Shown piece by piece: positions 51,972-61,456 of a stretch of DNA of 64,000 nt (positions within the stretch are counted from its first letter, which is position 1; every line of letters starts with the position of its first letter). The notes below the pieces were generated by a model. It was not told the DNA's origin and searched no databases. It saw nothing but the letters and a program-made list of their open reading frames with translations. A program made the translations under genes and the position numbers. Origin of the DNA: Nocardioides sp. Root240 (GTDB taxonomy: Bacteria; Actinomycetota; Actinomycetes; Propionibacteriales; Nocardioidaceae). The stretch lies in assembly GCF_001428825.1 (NCBI RefSeq), contig NZ_LMIT01000013.1, positions 558,167-622,166 of the forward strand, written 5' to 3'.

Positions 51972-52867
51972 GCGGGAGTACGGCGGCGCGGCGGGCGCGG
52001 CACCAGCCGCGGCACGCGGTCGATCACGTCCTGGTAGGTCGGCCGCCGCTCGAGGCTGCGCTTCTCCATCATCGGGATGCTGGCACCCTCGAACATCGCC
52101 GTCATCGCGACCCCGCCGACGACGAGCCACCACCAGTCGCCCGGCGCACCGGCGATGCCGAAGAGTGCGAGCGACCACCAGAAGGCGACCTCGCCGAAGT
52201 AGTTGGGGTGCCGCGACCAGGCCCACAGGCCCTGCTCCATCGCCTGCCCCGGCTGGCGGACCTTGATGAAGGCGCGCATCTGCGCGTCGGACACGAACTG
52301 CAGGACCGGCGCCCCGATGCCCACCACGAGGGCGACCCCGTCGAGCCAGCCGAGGTCGTCGCCCGGCCGGGTCAGCACGGCGTACGCCGGCACGAGGCCC
52401 AGGAACACGATGAGCGTCGGCACCAGGTGGATGCCCACGAAGTCGGCGGCCAGCGCGAAGCGGCCGGCACTCGCGCGCACCTCCGGGTAGCGGAAGTCCT
52501 CGTGGTGCAGGCCCGGCCAGTCGTGCAGCCAGTTGCCGGTGAGGCGGATCGCCCAGACCGCGACGACCACGACCAGCAGGACCGAGCGCTCGTCGCTGAC
52601 GCCGACCACGTCGCGCGCGGCGAGGAACCAGAAGCCGACCAGGAAGGGCGGCAGCACGCTCCAGTACGGGTCGTAGCAGCTGGAGTTGTGCAGCAGCCTG
52701 CTCGCCCCGAACACGACCACGGTGGCGACCAGGTCCGCGACGAGGCCGTCCAGCCACCACCACTCGGTGTCCGGCCCGGCGACCAGCCACACCGTGGCCG
52801 CACCGAAGGCAACCAGGTAGGCCAGCCCGACGCGGACCAGGGATGCGGTCTTGCTCAACTGGGTCAC
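51968..52867 (-). CDS. DUF1295 membrane protein (steroid 5-alpha-reductase-like)
   Basis: 299 aa with about seven membrane helices. The C-terminal landmark QGLWAWSRHPNYFGEVAFWWSLALFGIA is shared with DUF1295 proteins and 3-oxo-5-alpha-steroid 4-dehydrogenases (RHPNYFGE for substrate/cofactor contact). Also RLTGNWLHDWPGLHHEDFRYPEVR. It may reduce a lipid or steroid double bond using NADPH or electrons from the flavoprotein next to it. GTG 52867 appears to be a leaderless start under a KstR-like operator, which supports a steroid- or lipid-related role. Enzymatic activity is not proven. Confidence 0.83.
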   Translation of the reverse strand: MTQLSKTASLVRVGLAYLVAFGAATVWLVAGPDTEWWWLDGLVADLVATVVVFGASRLLHNSSCYDPYWSVLPPFLVGFWFLAARDVVGVSDERSVLLVVVVAVWAIRLTGNWLHDWPGLHHEDFRYPEVRASAGRFALAADFVGIHLVPTLIVFLGLVPAYAVLTRPGDDLGWLDGVALVVGIGAPVLQFVSDAQMRAFIKVRQPGQAMEQGLWAWSRHPNYFGEVAFWWSLALFGIAGAPGDWWWLVVGGVAMTAMFEGASIPMMEKRSLERRPTYQDVIDRVPRLVPRPPRRRTPA

Positions 52868-52873
52868 CCGACG

Positions 52874-52903
52874 AGGCTACTGGAACACGTTCTAGTTTGG
52901 CAG
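52874..52903 (-). promoter_or_regulatory. KstR-like operator and promoter of the DUF1295 operon
   Basis: On the minus strand CTAGAACGTGTTCCAG lies between CTGCCA (52903-52898) and TAGCCT (52879-52874), spaced 18 bp. The core 52881-52894 fits TnnAACnnGTTnnA. The -10 ends six bases before GTG 52867, indicating a leaderless transcript. The operator overlaps the stop codon of the upstream EAL-GGDEF gene. Regulator identity is inferred from the KstR consensus. Confidence 0.7.
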
Positions 52904-55531
52904 GCCTTCGCTGCGCCGGTTGCGGCCGGCTCGGCGCCGCTTCGCGACGTACATGCGCTGGTCGACGAGCCGCAGCAGCTCGTCGTTGTCGTGGCCGTCC
53001 ACCCCGATCAGCGCGGAGCCGATGCTGGCCCCCACCCGGCCGTCGAGGGCGAAGGGGTGCGCGTCGAGGGCGGCCTGGACCCGCTGGCGCAGGCTGTCGG
53101 CGAGCCGGGTGTGGCTGCCCCACTCGTCGAGGCGGACGACCAGGACGAACTCGTCGCCACCGACGCGGGCGACGGTGTCGTCGGCCCCGACCGCGGAGCC
53201 CAGGACGTCGGCGACGACGCACAGCACGCTGTCCCCGGCGGCGTGGCCCAGCTCGTCGTTGACCGCCTTGAAGCCGTCGAGGTCGAGCATCACGAGGGCG
53301 TGCGGCGAGCGTCCGGGTGCGGAAGCAGCCGTCAGCGCCTCCTGCAACGCGATCCGGTTGGCCAGCCCGGTGAGCGGGTCCACGCGCCCCTGCGCCCGCA
53401 GCCGGTCGTGCTCCTCGTGGTGCGGCGTCACGTCGATGAGGGCGTGCAGCCGCATCGGCTCGCCCTGCGGGCCGGTGAGCTCGCGGACCCGCACCTCGAC
53501 CAGACGCACCTCGCCGTCGCGCGTCACGACCGTGGCGGGCGTCGCGTCGCGGCCGGTCGTCGGCTGGTCGCGGGTGGTCAGCCAGCTGCTGACGGTCTGG
53601 CCGCGCAGGGACGCGGACGGTACGCCGAGCAGCGCGGCCGCCTCGGCATTGGCCTGGAGCACCTGGTCCTCGGCGTCGCTCACCAGCACCGGGGTGGGTG
53701 TGGCGTCCAGGATCGAGGTGAGCCATGCGTTGCGGGTGCGCAGGTCGGTCTTGAGCGCGCGCCGGCGGCGGTCGTTCCCCGCCCACAGCAGCACGGCGAC
53801 GAAGCCGGTTCCGATGAGGATCCCGATGATCAGCGGATCGGCGTGACCGATGGCGGTGCCGACCGCCTCGTCGCGATCCTGCTCGACGAGCAGCCACCCG
53901 CCGATGGCCGGGACGGCGCTGACCGCCCACAGCATGCTGTCGTCGCCGTGTCCCGAGGCCTCACGACCGGCGAGCAGCCGCTGGTCGGTGGAACGCCGGC
54001 CCACCCTCCCGCCGGAGTCGGCCAGGGTGATGTCGTGGCGGTCGACGACGCTGACCCGGACGCCGTACCTCCGGAAGACCGCCGTCATGTCGGCCTGCAG
54101 GCCGGACAGCGCGATCGTCGCCACCACGAAGCCGCTCACCCGGCCGCGGTCGTCGCGCACCGCCGCGGCGACCGCGATCGCCCAGGTCCGGTCAGGCGTC
54201 ATCAGCTGGTAGGCCTGCGTGATGTAGGCGGACGTGGAGCGACCGGCCGGTCGGTACCACTCGCGGTAGGCGAAGCTGCGGCCCACCACCACCGGCTCGG
54301 GCTGCTCAGGGGCGAGCGCGAGCATGGTCCCGTCGGCGGCGTACAACGAGGTGTTGAAGATCCCCCGGGAGGACGACGCGAGCGCCTCGAGCGCGAGCTC
54401 CATCCGCTCGGGGTCGCGGGTCGCCAGTGCGCGACCCACCGTGTCGCTGCGGCTGAACGTCGTGACGACGTCCCGGAGCCCGCCGAGGCGCATGTCGACG
54501 CCCTCGGCGGCCAGCGAGTCGATCGCGGCGAGCCGGGTGCGTGCCGCGTCGGTCAGGTTCTCGTGGCTGTGGTGGTGTCCCGCCGCCGACAGCACCGCCA
54601 CCAGGACGAGCACCGATGCGACCAGCACGGCGAGGACGCGGGGCACCAGTCGTTCGAAGGCGGAGAACCGGTGGGCGTCGGGGTCCGTGGCGAAGGCCGG
54701 CAGCAGCACCGGGTCGTCCAGACGACCGAGCGCCTCCGGGACGGCCCCGGCGACCAGCAGTCGTTCCACCTCAGGGGCCGGGAGCGGCCGGCTCATCAGG
54801 AAGCCCTGCCCGAACGGGCAGCCCAGCCGCCGCAGCGCCGCGACGTGGCGCGGACGCTCGATGCCCTCGGCGACGACGTGCACGCCCAAGGAGAGGCAGA
54901 AGCGCACGAGCGACTCCGCCATCCGGTCACGCCGGCCACCACTGCCGAGGTACTGCACGAACGAGCGGTCGATCTTGACGCCGTCGACGTGGAAGCGGCG
55001 CAGGTAGTCGAAGCTGGCGTTCCCGGTGCCGAAGTCGTCGAGGGTGACGTTGGCGCCCATCGCGGCGAGCTCGGCGAGCACCTGCTCGTGCCCGCGCCCG
55101 GTCTGCGACAGCAGGGTCTCGGTGAGCTCGACGATGACCGCGTCCATCGGCAGCCCGGCCGCCTCGGTCGCCTCGCGGAAGCGCACCGGCAGCGTCGGGT
55201 CGTCGAGGTCCGCCGGGGACAGGTTCACGGCCAGGCACAGCCTGCGCCCGGCGGGGATCCTTCGCCACGCGGCGACCTGCTCCGCGGCACACGTGAGCAC
55301 CATCTCGTCGAGGTGCACCACCAGGCCCGAGGCCTCCGCGACGTCGAGGAAGGCCGACGGCGGCACCAGCTCGCCGGAGTCGGGATCACGGAGCCGGGCC
55401 AGCGCCTCGACCGCGACCATGTCCCCGGTCCGCAGGTCGTAGCAGGGCTGGTAGTGGACGACGAGGTCACCCTGTGCGAGCGCGCGCGCCAGCCGCTCCG
55501 CAGTCAGTGCCTGCGCAGCAACGGATGCCAT
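52892..55531 (-). CDS. Membrane-bound EAL-Cache-PAS-GGDEF cyclic-di-GMP enzyme
   Basis: 879 aa. The EAL phosphodiesterase domain comes first (about 10-250) with all catalytic-type residues: VEALARL, VNLSP, VELTET, TLDDFGTGNASF, KIDRSF, VAEGIE, FGQGF. A membrane helix (LVPRVLAVLVASVLVLVAVLSAAG, about 290), an extracytoplasmic Cache-like sensor (about 315-585), a second helix (LIIGILIGTGFVAVLLWAG), a PAS domain (about 620-720) and a GGDEF cyclase (ARVGGDEFVLVVR near 825-837) follow. The inhibitory RxxD site upstream of GGDEF is missing (GADD instead). EAL before GGDEF is uncommon. It can probably both make and break c-di-GMP. ATG 55531 is taken; GTG codons just upstream are alternatives. Confidence 0.88.
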   Translation of the reverse strand: MASVAAQALTAERLARALAQGDLVVHYQPCYDLRTGDMVAVEALARLRDPDSGELVPPSAFLDVAEASGLVVHLDEMVLTCAAEQVAAWRRIPAGRRLCLAVNLSPADLDDPTLPVRFREATEAAGLPMDAVIVELTETLLSQTGRGHEQVLAELAAMGANVTLDDFGTGNASFDYLRRFHVDGVKIDRSFVQYLGSGGRRDRMAESLVRFCLSLGVHVVAEGIERPRHVAALRRLGCPFGQGFLMSRPLPAPEVERLLVAGAVPEALGRLDDPVLLPAFATDPDAHRFSAFERLVPRVLAVLVASVLVLVAVLSAAGHHHSHENLTDAARTRLAAIDSLAAEGVDMRLGGLRDVVTTFSRSDTVGRALATRDPERMELALEALASSSRGIFNTSLYAADGTMLALAPEQPEPVVVGRSFAYREWYRPAGRSTSAYITQAYQLMTPDRTWAIAVAAAVRDDRGRVSGFVVATIALSGLQADMTAVFRRYGVRVSVVDRHDITLADSGGRVGRRSTDQRLLAGREASGHGDDSMLWAVSAVPAIGGWLLVEQDRDEAVGTAIGHADPLIIGILIGTGFVAVLLWAGNDRRRRALKTDLRTRNAWLTSILDATPTPVLVSDAEDQVLQANAEAAALLGVPSASLRGQTVSSWLTTRDQPTTGRDATPATVVTRDGEVRLVEVRVRELTGPQGEPMRLHALIDVTPHHEEHDRLRAQGRVDPLTGLANRIALQEALTAASAPGRSPHALVMLDLDGFKAVNDELGHAAGDSVLCVVADVLGSAVGADDTVARVGGDEFVLVVRLDEWGSHTRLADSLRQRVQAALDAHPFALDGRVGASIGSALIGVDGHDNDELLRLVDQRMYVAKRRRAGRNRRSEGLPN

Positions 55532-55740
55532 GGCGACCTCGCTCCCGGCCACGCCTGGCACTGCTCCCTCAGGACGGCGGGCCCCCTGTGCTCGATGGTA
55601 GGAGCGCAGGGGCGGGCGCCGCGCCGGAACGGCGAGGCCGGCGTGGATCGGGTCCGACCGTCGCCGCCGGAGGCCTCGAAAGACCATCCGGCGCCGGGAC
55701 GTTGGTCCCGGTCCACCCGGCCCGGCCTCTCAGGCGGCGA

Positions 55741-57327
55741 CTACTCCCACTCGATCGTGCCCGGGGGCTTCGACGTGATGTCGACCGTCACCCGGTTGAC
55801 CTCGGCCACCTCGTTGGTGATCCGGGTCGAGATCTTCTCCAGCACGTCGTAGGGCAGGCGGGCCCAGTCGGCGGTCATCGCGTCCTCCGACGTCACCGGA
55901 CGGAGGACCACGGGGTGGCCGTAGGTCCGGCCGTCGCCCTGGACACCGACCGAGCGGACGTCGGCGAGGAGGACGACCGGCATCTGCCAGATGTCGCCGT
56001 CGAGCCCGGCGGCGGTCATCTCCTCACGGGCGATCGCGTCGGCCTCGCGGAGGATGTCGAGGCGCTCGCGGGTCACCTCGCCGATGATCCGGATGCCCAG
56101 GCCGGGGCCCGGGAAGGGCTGGCGCTGGACGATGACGTTGGGGAGGCCGAGCTGGGCGCCGACGGCGCGCACCTCGTCCTTGAACAGCTCGCGGAGCGGC
56201 TCGACGAGCTCGAACTCCAGGTCCTCGGGGAGGCCGCCGACGTTGTGGTGGGACTTGATCGTCGACGTGCCGGAGCCGTGGCCGGACTCGACGACGTCGG
56301 GGTAGAGCGTGCCCTGGACGAGGAACCCGACCTTGGAGCCCTCGGGCGCGTCCTTGATGACCTCGAGCTCGGCGCCCTCGAAGGCGCGGATGAACTCGCG
56401 GCCGATGATCTTGCGCTTGGCCTCGGGCTCGGAGGTGCCGGCGAGGGCGTCGAGGAACTGCTTCTCGGCGTCGACGATGACCAACTTGGCGCCGGTCGCG
56501 GCGACGAAGTCACGCTCGATCTGCTCGGTCTCGCCCTTGCGCATCAGGCCGTGGTCGACGTAGACGCAGGTGAGGCGGTCACCGATGGCCTTCTGCACGA
56601 TGGCCGCGGCGACCGCGGAGTCGACGCCGCCGGAGAGGCCGCAGATGGCACGGCCCTCGGGACCGACCTGCTCGCGGATGCGCGCGATCTGCTCCTCGGC
56701 GATGTTGCCGATGGTCCAGGTCTGGCGGCAGCCGGCGATGTCCCACAGGAAGTGCTCGAGGACGCGCTGACCGTGCTCGGAGTGCAGCACCTCGGGGTGC
56801 CACTGGACGCCGGCGAGGCCGCGGTCGACGTCCTCGAAGGCGGCGACCGGGGTGACCTCGGTCGAGGCGAGGACGGTGAAGCCCTGGGGCGCGGCGGAGA
56901 CGGAGTCGCCGTGCGACATCCACACGTTGTGCTCGGCCGGGATGCCCTCGAGGAGGGTGCCGCCCTGGCTCACGCTGACGCGGGTCCGGCCGTACTCGCG
57001 GGCGCCGGTCGCGGAGACGGTGCCGCCGAGGCCGCGGGCCATCAGCTGGAAGCCGTAGCACATGCCGAAGACGGCGGGGCCGGACGTGAAGACGGCCGGG
57101 TCGATCGCCGGGGCGCCGTCGGCGTAGACCGACGACGGGCCGCCGGACAGGATGATCGCCTTCGGGTTGCGGGCGACCATCTCGGCGACCGGCATCGTGT
57201 GCGGGACGATCTCGGAGTAGACCCGCGCCTCGCGCACCCGGCGGGCGATCAGCTGGGCGTACTGCGCCCCGAAGTCCACCACCAGGACCAGGTCGTGCTC
57301 GTGCTGGGTCTGCGCGGCCTCCGTCAT
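55741..57327 (-). CDS. guaA: GMP synthase (glutamine-hydrolysing)
   Basis: 528 aa. N-terminal class I glutamine amidotransferase: LVVDFGAQYAQLIARRVREA, nucleophile Cys in GMCYGFQLMA (near 90), His/Glu in VQWHPEVLHSE. ATP pyrophosphatase P-loop ICGLSGGVDSAVAAAIV (near 232). C-terminal dimerisation domain ends in VDITSKPPGTIEWE, the classical end. It aminates XMP to GMP. Single gene, downstream of groEL with a terminator between. Confidence 0.97.
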   Translation of the reverse strand: MTEAAQTQHEHDLVLVVDFGAQYAQLIARRVREARVYSEIVPHTMPVAEMVARNPKAIILSGGPSSVYADGAPAIDPAVFTSGPAVFGMCYGFQLMARGLGGTVSATGAREYGRTRVSVSQGGTLLEGIPAEHNVWMSHGDSVSAAPQGFTVLASTEVTPVAAFEDVDRGLAGVQWHPEVLHSEHGQRVLEHFLWDIAGCRQTWTIGNIAEEQIARIREQVGPEGRAICGLSGGVDSAVAAAIVQKAIGDRLTCVYVDHGLMRKGETEQIERDFVAATGAKLVIVDAEKQFLDALAGTSEPEAKRKIIGREFIRAFEGAELEVIKDAPEGSKVGFLVQGTLYPDVVESGHGSGTSTIKSHHNVGGLPEDLEFELVEPLRELFKDEVRAVGAQLGLPNVIVQRQPFPGPGLGIRIIGEVTRERLDILREADAIAREEMTAAGLDGDIWQMPVVLLADVRSVGVQGDGRTYGHPVVLRPVTSEDAMTADWARLPYDVLEKISTRITNEVAEVNRVTVDITSKPPGTIEWE

Positions 57328-57384
57328 GGCCGAATCGTAATGTGCGCGCTCCCCGGGGACCGCGTCGGGGCCACGTCCGAAATG

Positions 57385-57418
57385 CCACGAGGCCCCCGCC
57401 GGAGCGGGGGCCTCGTGG
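57385..57418 (-). terminator. groEL terminator
   Basis: 15-bp perfect stem CCACGAGGCCCCCGC / GCGGGGGCCTCGTGG with loop of four bases, 23 bp beyond the groEL stop in the minus-strand direction and before guaA. Confidence 0.88.
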
Positions 57419-57440
57419 GTGGTGCTGAGGTGGGGCGGAC

Positions 57441-59069
<1,629 letters not shown>

Positions 59070-59096
59070 AACTCCTGCGATCCTTCGCGATGTCCG

Positions 59097-59123
59097 TTGT
59101 CACTCTCAAGGCGAGAGTGCCAA
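59097..59123 (-). promoter_or_regulatory. CIRCE element 1 (HrcA operator) of groEL
   Basis: TTGTCACTC, nine bases, GAGTGCCAA: three mismatches from consensus TTAGCACTC-N9-GAGTGCTAA, with a 7-bp dyad kept. It lies 28 bp before the start codon, in the transcribed leader or at the start point. Confidence 0.72.
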
Positions 59124-59131
59124 CGTCATGT

Positions 59132-59158
59132 TTAGCACTCGACCATGGCGAGTGCAAG
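59132..59158 (-). promoter_or_regulatory. CIRCE element 2 (HrcA operator) of groEL
   Basis: TTAGCACTC (perfect left arm), nine bases, GAGTGCAAG (last three bases depart from consensus). With the first element 8 bp away this forms a double HrcA operator, as known for actinobacterial groEL genes. Confidence 0.85.
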
Positions 59159-59173
59159 GAGAGGTCCGGGTTC

Positions 59174-60031
59174 TCAGCGCGGATTCAGCCGAGGGAGGAC
59201 GGCGTCGGCGAACCGGACGGCGTTGGCCGGGTCGACGTCGAGGTAGAGGCCCGGCTCGATCAGCTCCAGCTCGCTCACCACCCAGGCGCCCTCCCAGGAC
59301 ATCAGGTCGATCCGGGCGTACGCCAGGTCCGCCCCGGTACGACGCTCGACGGCCCGGACCGCCTCGGCGGCGACCTCCGCACGCGCCGGGTCGAGCGGCA
59401 CCGGGCGCGAGTGCCCGCCGTACAGCTCGTGGACGCGGACCTCGCCCGCCGCCGGGGCCTTGTCGACCTGTGCGACCGCGACCCCGCCGAAGACGTAGAC
59501 CGACGACTCCCCCACCGTGCGCACGGACTCGACGACCGGCTGGATGATCCACGGCCCGGGGACCAGACCCTCCAGCCGCGGGTCGGCGAAGCTCTCCGCG
59601 ACCACGAGGCCGGTGCCGCCCGCGCCGGTGCGCGGCTTGATCACGACGCTGCCCCAGCGCTCGAGCCCGGCGGTGAGCCCGCCGGCCAGGTCGGTGTCGT
59701 CGAGGGTCGCGGTCGGGACCGCCGGGACGACGTCCGCGAGCTCGGCCAGGTAGACCTTGTCGGCGTTCCAGGCGAACACCTCGGCACCGTTGAGCAGCGG
59801 CGTCGACGCCTCGACGCGGCGTGCCCAGTCGAGGAAGGCGGGCAGCCGCCGGTGGTAGTCCCAGGTGGAGCGCACCGCGACCAGGTCGGCGTCCGACCAG
59901 TCGACCGCCGGGTCGTCCCACCGCTCCCAGCGGGCGTCGACGCCGCGCTCGGCGAAGGCGGCGACCAGGGCGGCACCGCCCGGCTCACCGTCGGGCATCA
60001 GGTCGAAGGTCGCGAGCAGGAGGGTCGGCAC
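59174..60031 (-). CDS. ATP-grasp domain protein (RimK/glutathione synthase-like)
   Basis: 285 aa. Starts (GTG 60031) PTLLLATFDLMPDGEPGGAALVAAFAERGVDARW, then an ATP-grasp core: GSVVIKPRTGAGGTGLVVAES (nucleotide lysine), PWIIQPVVESV and ARIDLMSWEGAWVVSELELIEPGLYLD (metal-binding Asp and Glu-x-Glu). It may join an amino acid or peptide to a carboxylate; substrate unknown. An upstream longer frame (to 60454) is antisense of the next gene. Ten bases after the SGNH hydrolase gene, same strand. Confidence 0.83.
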   Translation of the reverse strand: MPTLLLATFDLMPDGEPGGAALVAAFAERGVDARWERWDDPAVDWSDADLVAVRSTWDYHRRLPAFLDWARRVEASTPLLNGAEVFAWNADKVYLAELADVVPAVPTATLDDTDLAGGLTAGLERWGSVVIKPRTGAGGTGLVVAESFADPRLEGLVPGPWIIQPVVESVRTVGESSVYVFGGVAVAQVDKAPAAGEVRVHELYGGHSRPVPLDPARAEVAAEAVRAVERRTGADLAYARIDLMSWEGAWVVSELELIEPGLYLDVDPANAVRFADAVLPRLNPR

Positions 60032-60041
60032 CCGGTCGAAA

Positions 60042-60869
60042 CTACAGAGCGGGCGCGTGGTGGCCGAAGGGCACGCGACCGCTGTGGCCGAGCGCCAGCA
60101 GCACCGACGGCAGCAGCGCCTTGGCGGTGCGTTTGTAGCCGAGCGCGCTCGGGTGGAAGCGGTCGAGGCTGAACATCTCGTCCGGGTTGGTGATGAAGAA
60201 GGGACCGACCACCGAGGCCAGGGAGACCGCGTGTGCGCCGTTGCGGACGGCGACCTCGGCCTGCGCCGCGGCGAGCTGGCGCGACATCCGCGAGCCCAAC
60301 GAGCGCAGCGGCTGGGGCACCGGACGGAGCGCGCCGAGGTCGGGGCAGGTCCCCACGACGACCTCGGTGCCGCGCTCGAGCAACCGCACGACGACCTCCT
60401 CCAGCTGCGCCGCCGACGTCGCCGTCGGCACCCGGTGCGTGACGTCGTTGCCACCGACGACGATCACGGCGACGTCCGCGCGGTAGCCCTCCGGCAGGCC
60501 GTCGAGCTGGCCGGCGAGCGCCGAGGTCTCGGACCCGACGACCGCCGCGGTGCTCAGGGACACGGGCCGCTGCAGCTCCTTGGCGAGCCCGCGGGCCAGC
60601 CGCGCACCGAGCGTGTCCTTGGGCCGCTCCGCGCCGAGGCCGGCCGCTATCGAGTCACCGAGCACCAGCAGGTGGAGCGGTACGCCGGCGTACGACTTCC
60701 GCTTCCACGTCTTGTCCGCCGCGAGCGCCTCCTCGCCGAGCGGCTTGCCGATCCGGGCACGGGCGATCGCGGCCTGCCTGCGGAGCAGCTCGCGGCCTCC
60801 TCCGGTGGTGACACCGACGCCGGCCAGGACGACGCCGACGGCCACGAGGGCCCTGCGGGGTGTACTCAT
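60042..60869 (-). CDS. SGNH/GDSL-family hydrolase, exported or membrane-anchored
   Basis: 275 aa. One N-terminal hydrophobic segment (RALVAVGVVLAGVGVTTGGG) acts as signal or anchor. SGNH blocks: LLVLGDSIAAGLGAE (nucleophile Ser near 73), block II/III Gly and Asn in VVGGNDVTHRV, and block V DRFHPSALGY (Asp and His). It is an esterase or lipase-like enzyme acting at the envelope. Followed by the ATP-grasp gene; the link between them is unclear. Confidence 0.88.
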   Translation of the reverse strand: MSTPRRALVAVGVVLAGVGVTTGGGRELLRRQAAIARARIGKPLGEEALAADKTWKRKSYAGVPLHLLVLGDSIAAGLGAERPKDTLGARLARGLAKELQRPVSLSTAAVVGSETSALAGQLDGLPEGYRADVAVIVVGGNDVTHRVPTATSAAQLEEVVVRLLERGTEVVVGTCPDLGALRPVPQPLRSLGSRMSRQLAAAQAEVAVRNGAHAVSLASVVGPFFITNPDEMFSLDRFHPSALGYKRTAKALLPSVLLALGHSGRVPFGHHAPAL

Positions 60870-60931
60870 GGGTGCTTTGAACCAGACCCACGTGAACGGT
60901 TCGTGGCCCTGCGGTGGCGCGCAGCCCCAGA

Positions 60932-61396
60932 TCAGCCGACCTCGGTCACCGGCTCGTGCCGGACGGGGAAGTTCACCGACGCGGCGATGAAGCAGTTGCG
61001 GCTGGCCTCCTCATGGATCTGGCCGGCGAGCCGTGCCTGCGCGGCATCGGCGATCCTCACGCGCGGGCGCAGCAGCACCTCGGTGAAGCGACCGCCCTGG
61101 CCGACCTGCTCCATGGTGCCCACGGGGCTGTCGTCGTAGCCGGTGACGACGATGCCGTGGTTGACGGCGGAGTGGAGGTAGGACAGCAGGTGGCACTGGG
61201 CGAGCGCGGCGAGCAGCAGCTCCTCGGGGTTCCACCGGGACGCCTCGCCTCGGAAGGTCGGGTCGGCGGAGCCGAGGAGGTCCGGCTTGCCCTCCGCGCG
61301 GAGCAGCACGTCGCGGCCGTAGTCGCGGTAGCCCGACGTACCGGAGCCGTGGTTGCCCTGCCAGACGAGGTCGAGCGCGTAGCGGTGCGTGGCCAT
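60932..61396 (-). CDS. OsmC/Ohr-family protein
   Basis: 154 aa. Family opening HRYALDLVWQGNHGSGTSGYRDYGRDVLLRAEGKPDLLGSADPTFRG, the first redox Cys in NPEELLLAALAQCHLLSYLH (near 69) and the second in HEEASRNCFIAASVNFPVRHEP. The two cysteines reduce organic hydroperoxides in OsmC/Ohr proteins. GTG/ATG: ATG 61396. Divergent from the acyl-CoA ligase with a KstR-like half-conserved site between them. Confidence 0.88.
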   Translation of the reverse strand: MATHRYALDLVWQGNHGSGTSGYRDYGRDVLLRAEGKPDLLGSADPTFRGEASRWNPEELLLAALAQCHLLSYLHSAVNHGIVVTGYDDSPVGTMEQVGQGGRFTEVLLRPRVRIADAAQARLAGQIHEEASRNCFIAASVNFPVRHEPVTEVG

Positions 61397-61423
61397 GGTC
61401 CCATTCTGTCGAAGAACGCTGGC

Positions 61424-61437
61424 GAGAACTTGTTCTA
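61424..61437 (+). promoter_or_regulatory. KstR-like operator before the acyl-CoA ligase gene
   Basis: GAGAACTTGTTCTA fits TnnAACnnGTTnnA at all but the first base (G for T). It lies 19 bp before GTG 61457 and 27 bp from the divergent OsmC start. The 16 bases GTTCTAGTTTGGCAGG that begin in it recur exactly at the DUF1295 operator (52889-52904). Confidence 0.6.
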
Positions 61438-61456
61438 GTTTGGCAGGCTGTCCACT

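Noticed and set aside
55532..55740. Terminator for guaA in the 209-bp gap (dyad CCGGGAC/GTCCCGG near 55694-55711)
   Set aside because: Only a 7-bp stem in extremely GC-rich DNA with no T tract; too weak to list.
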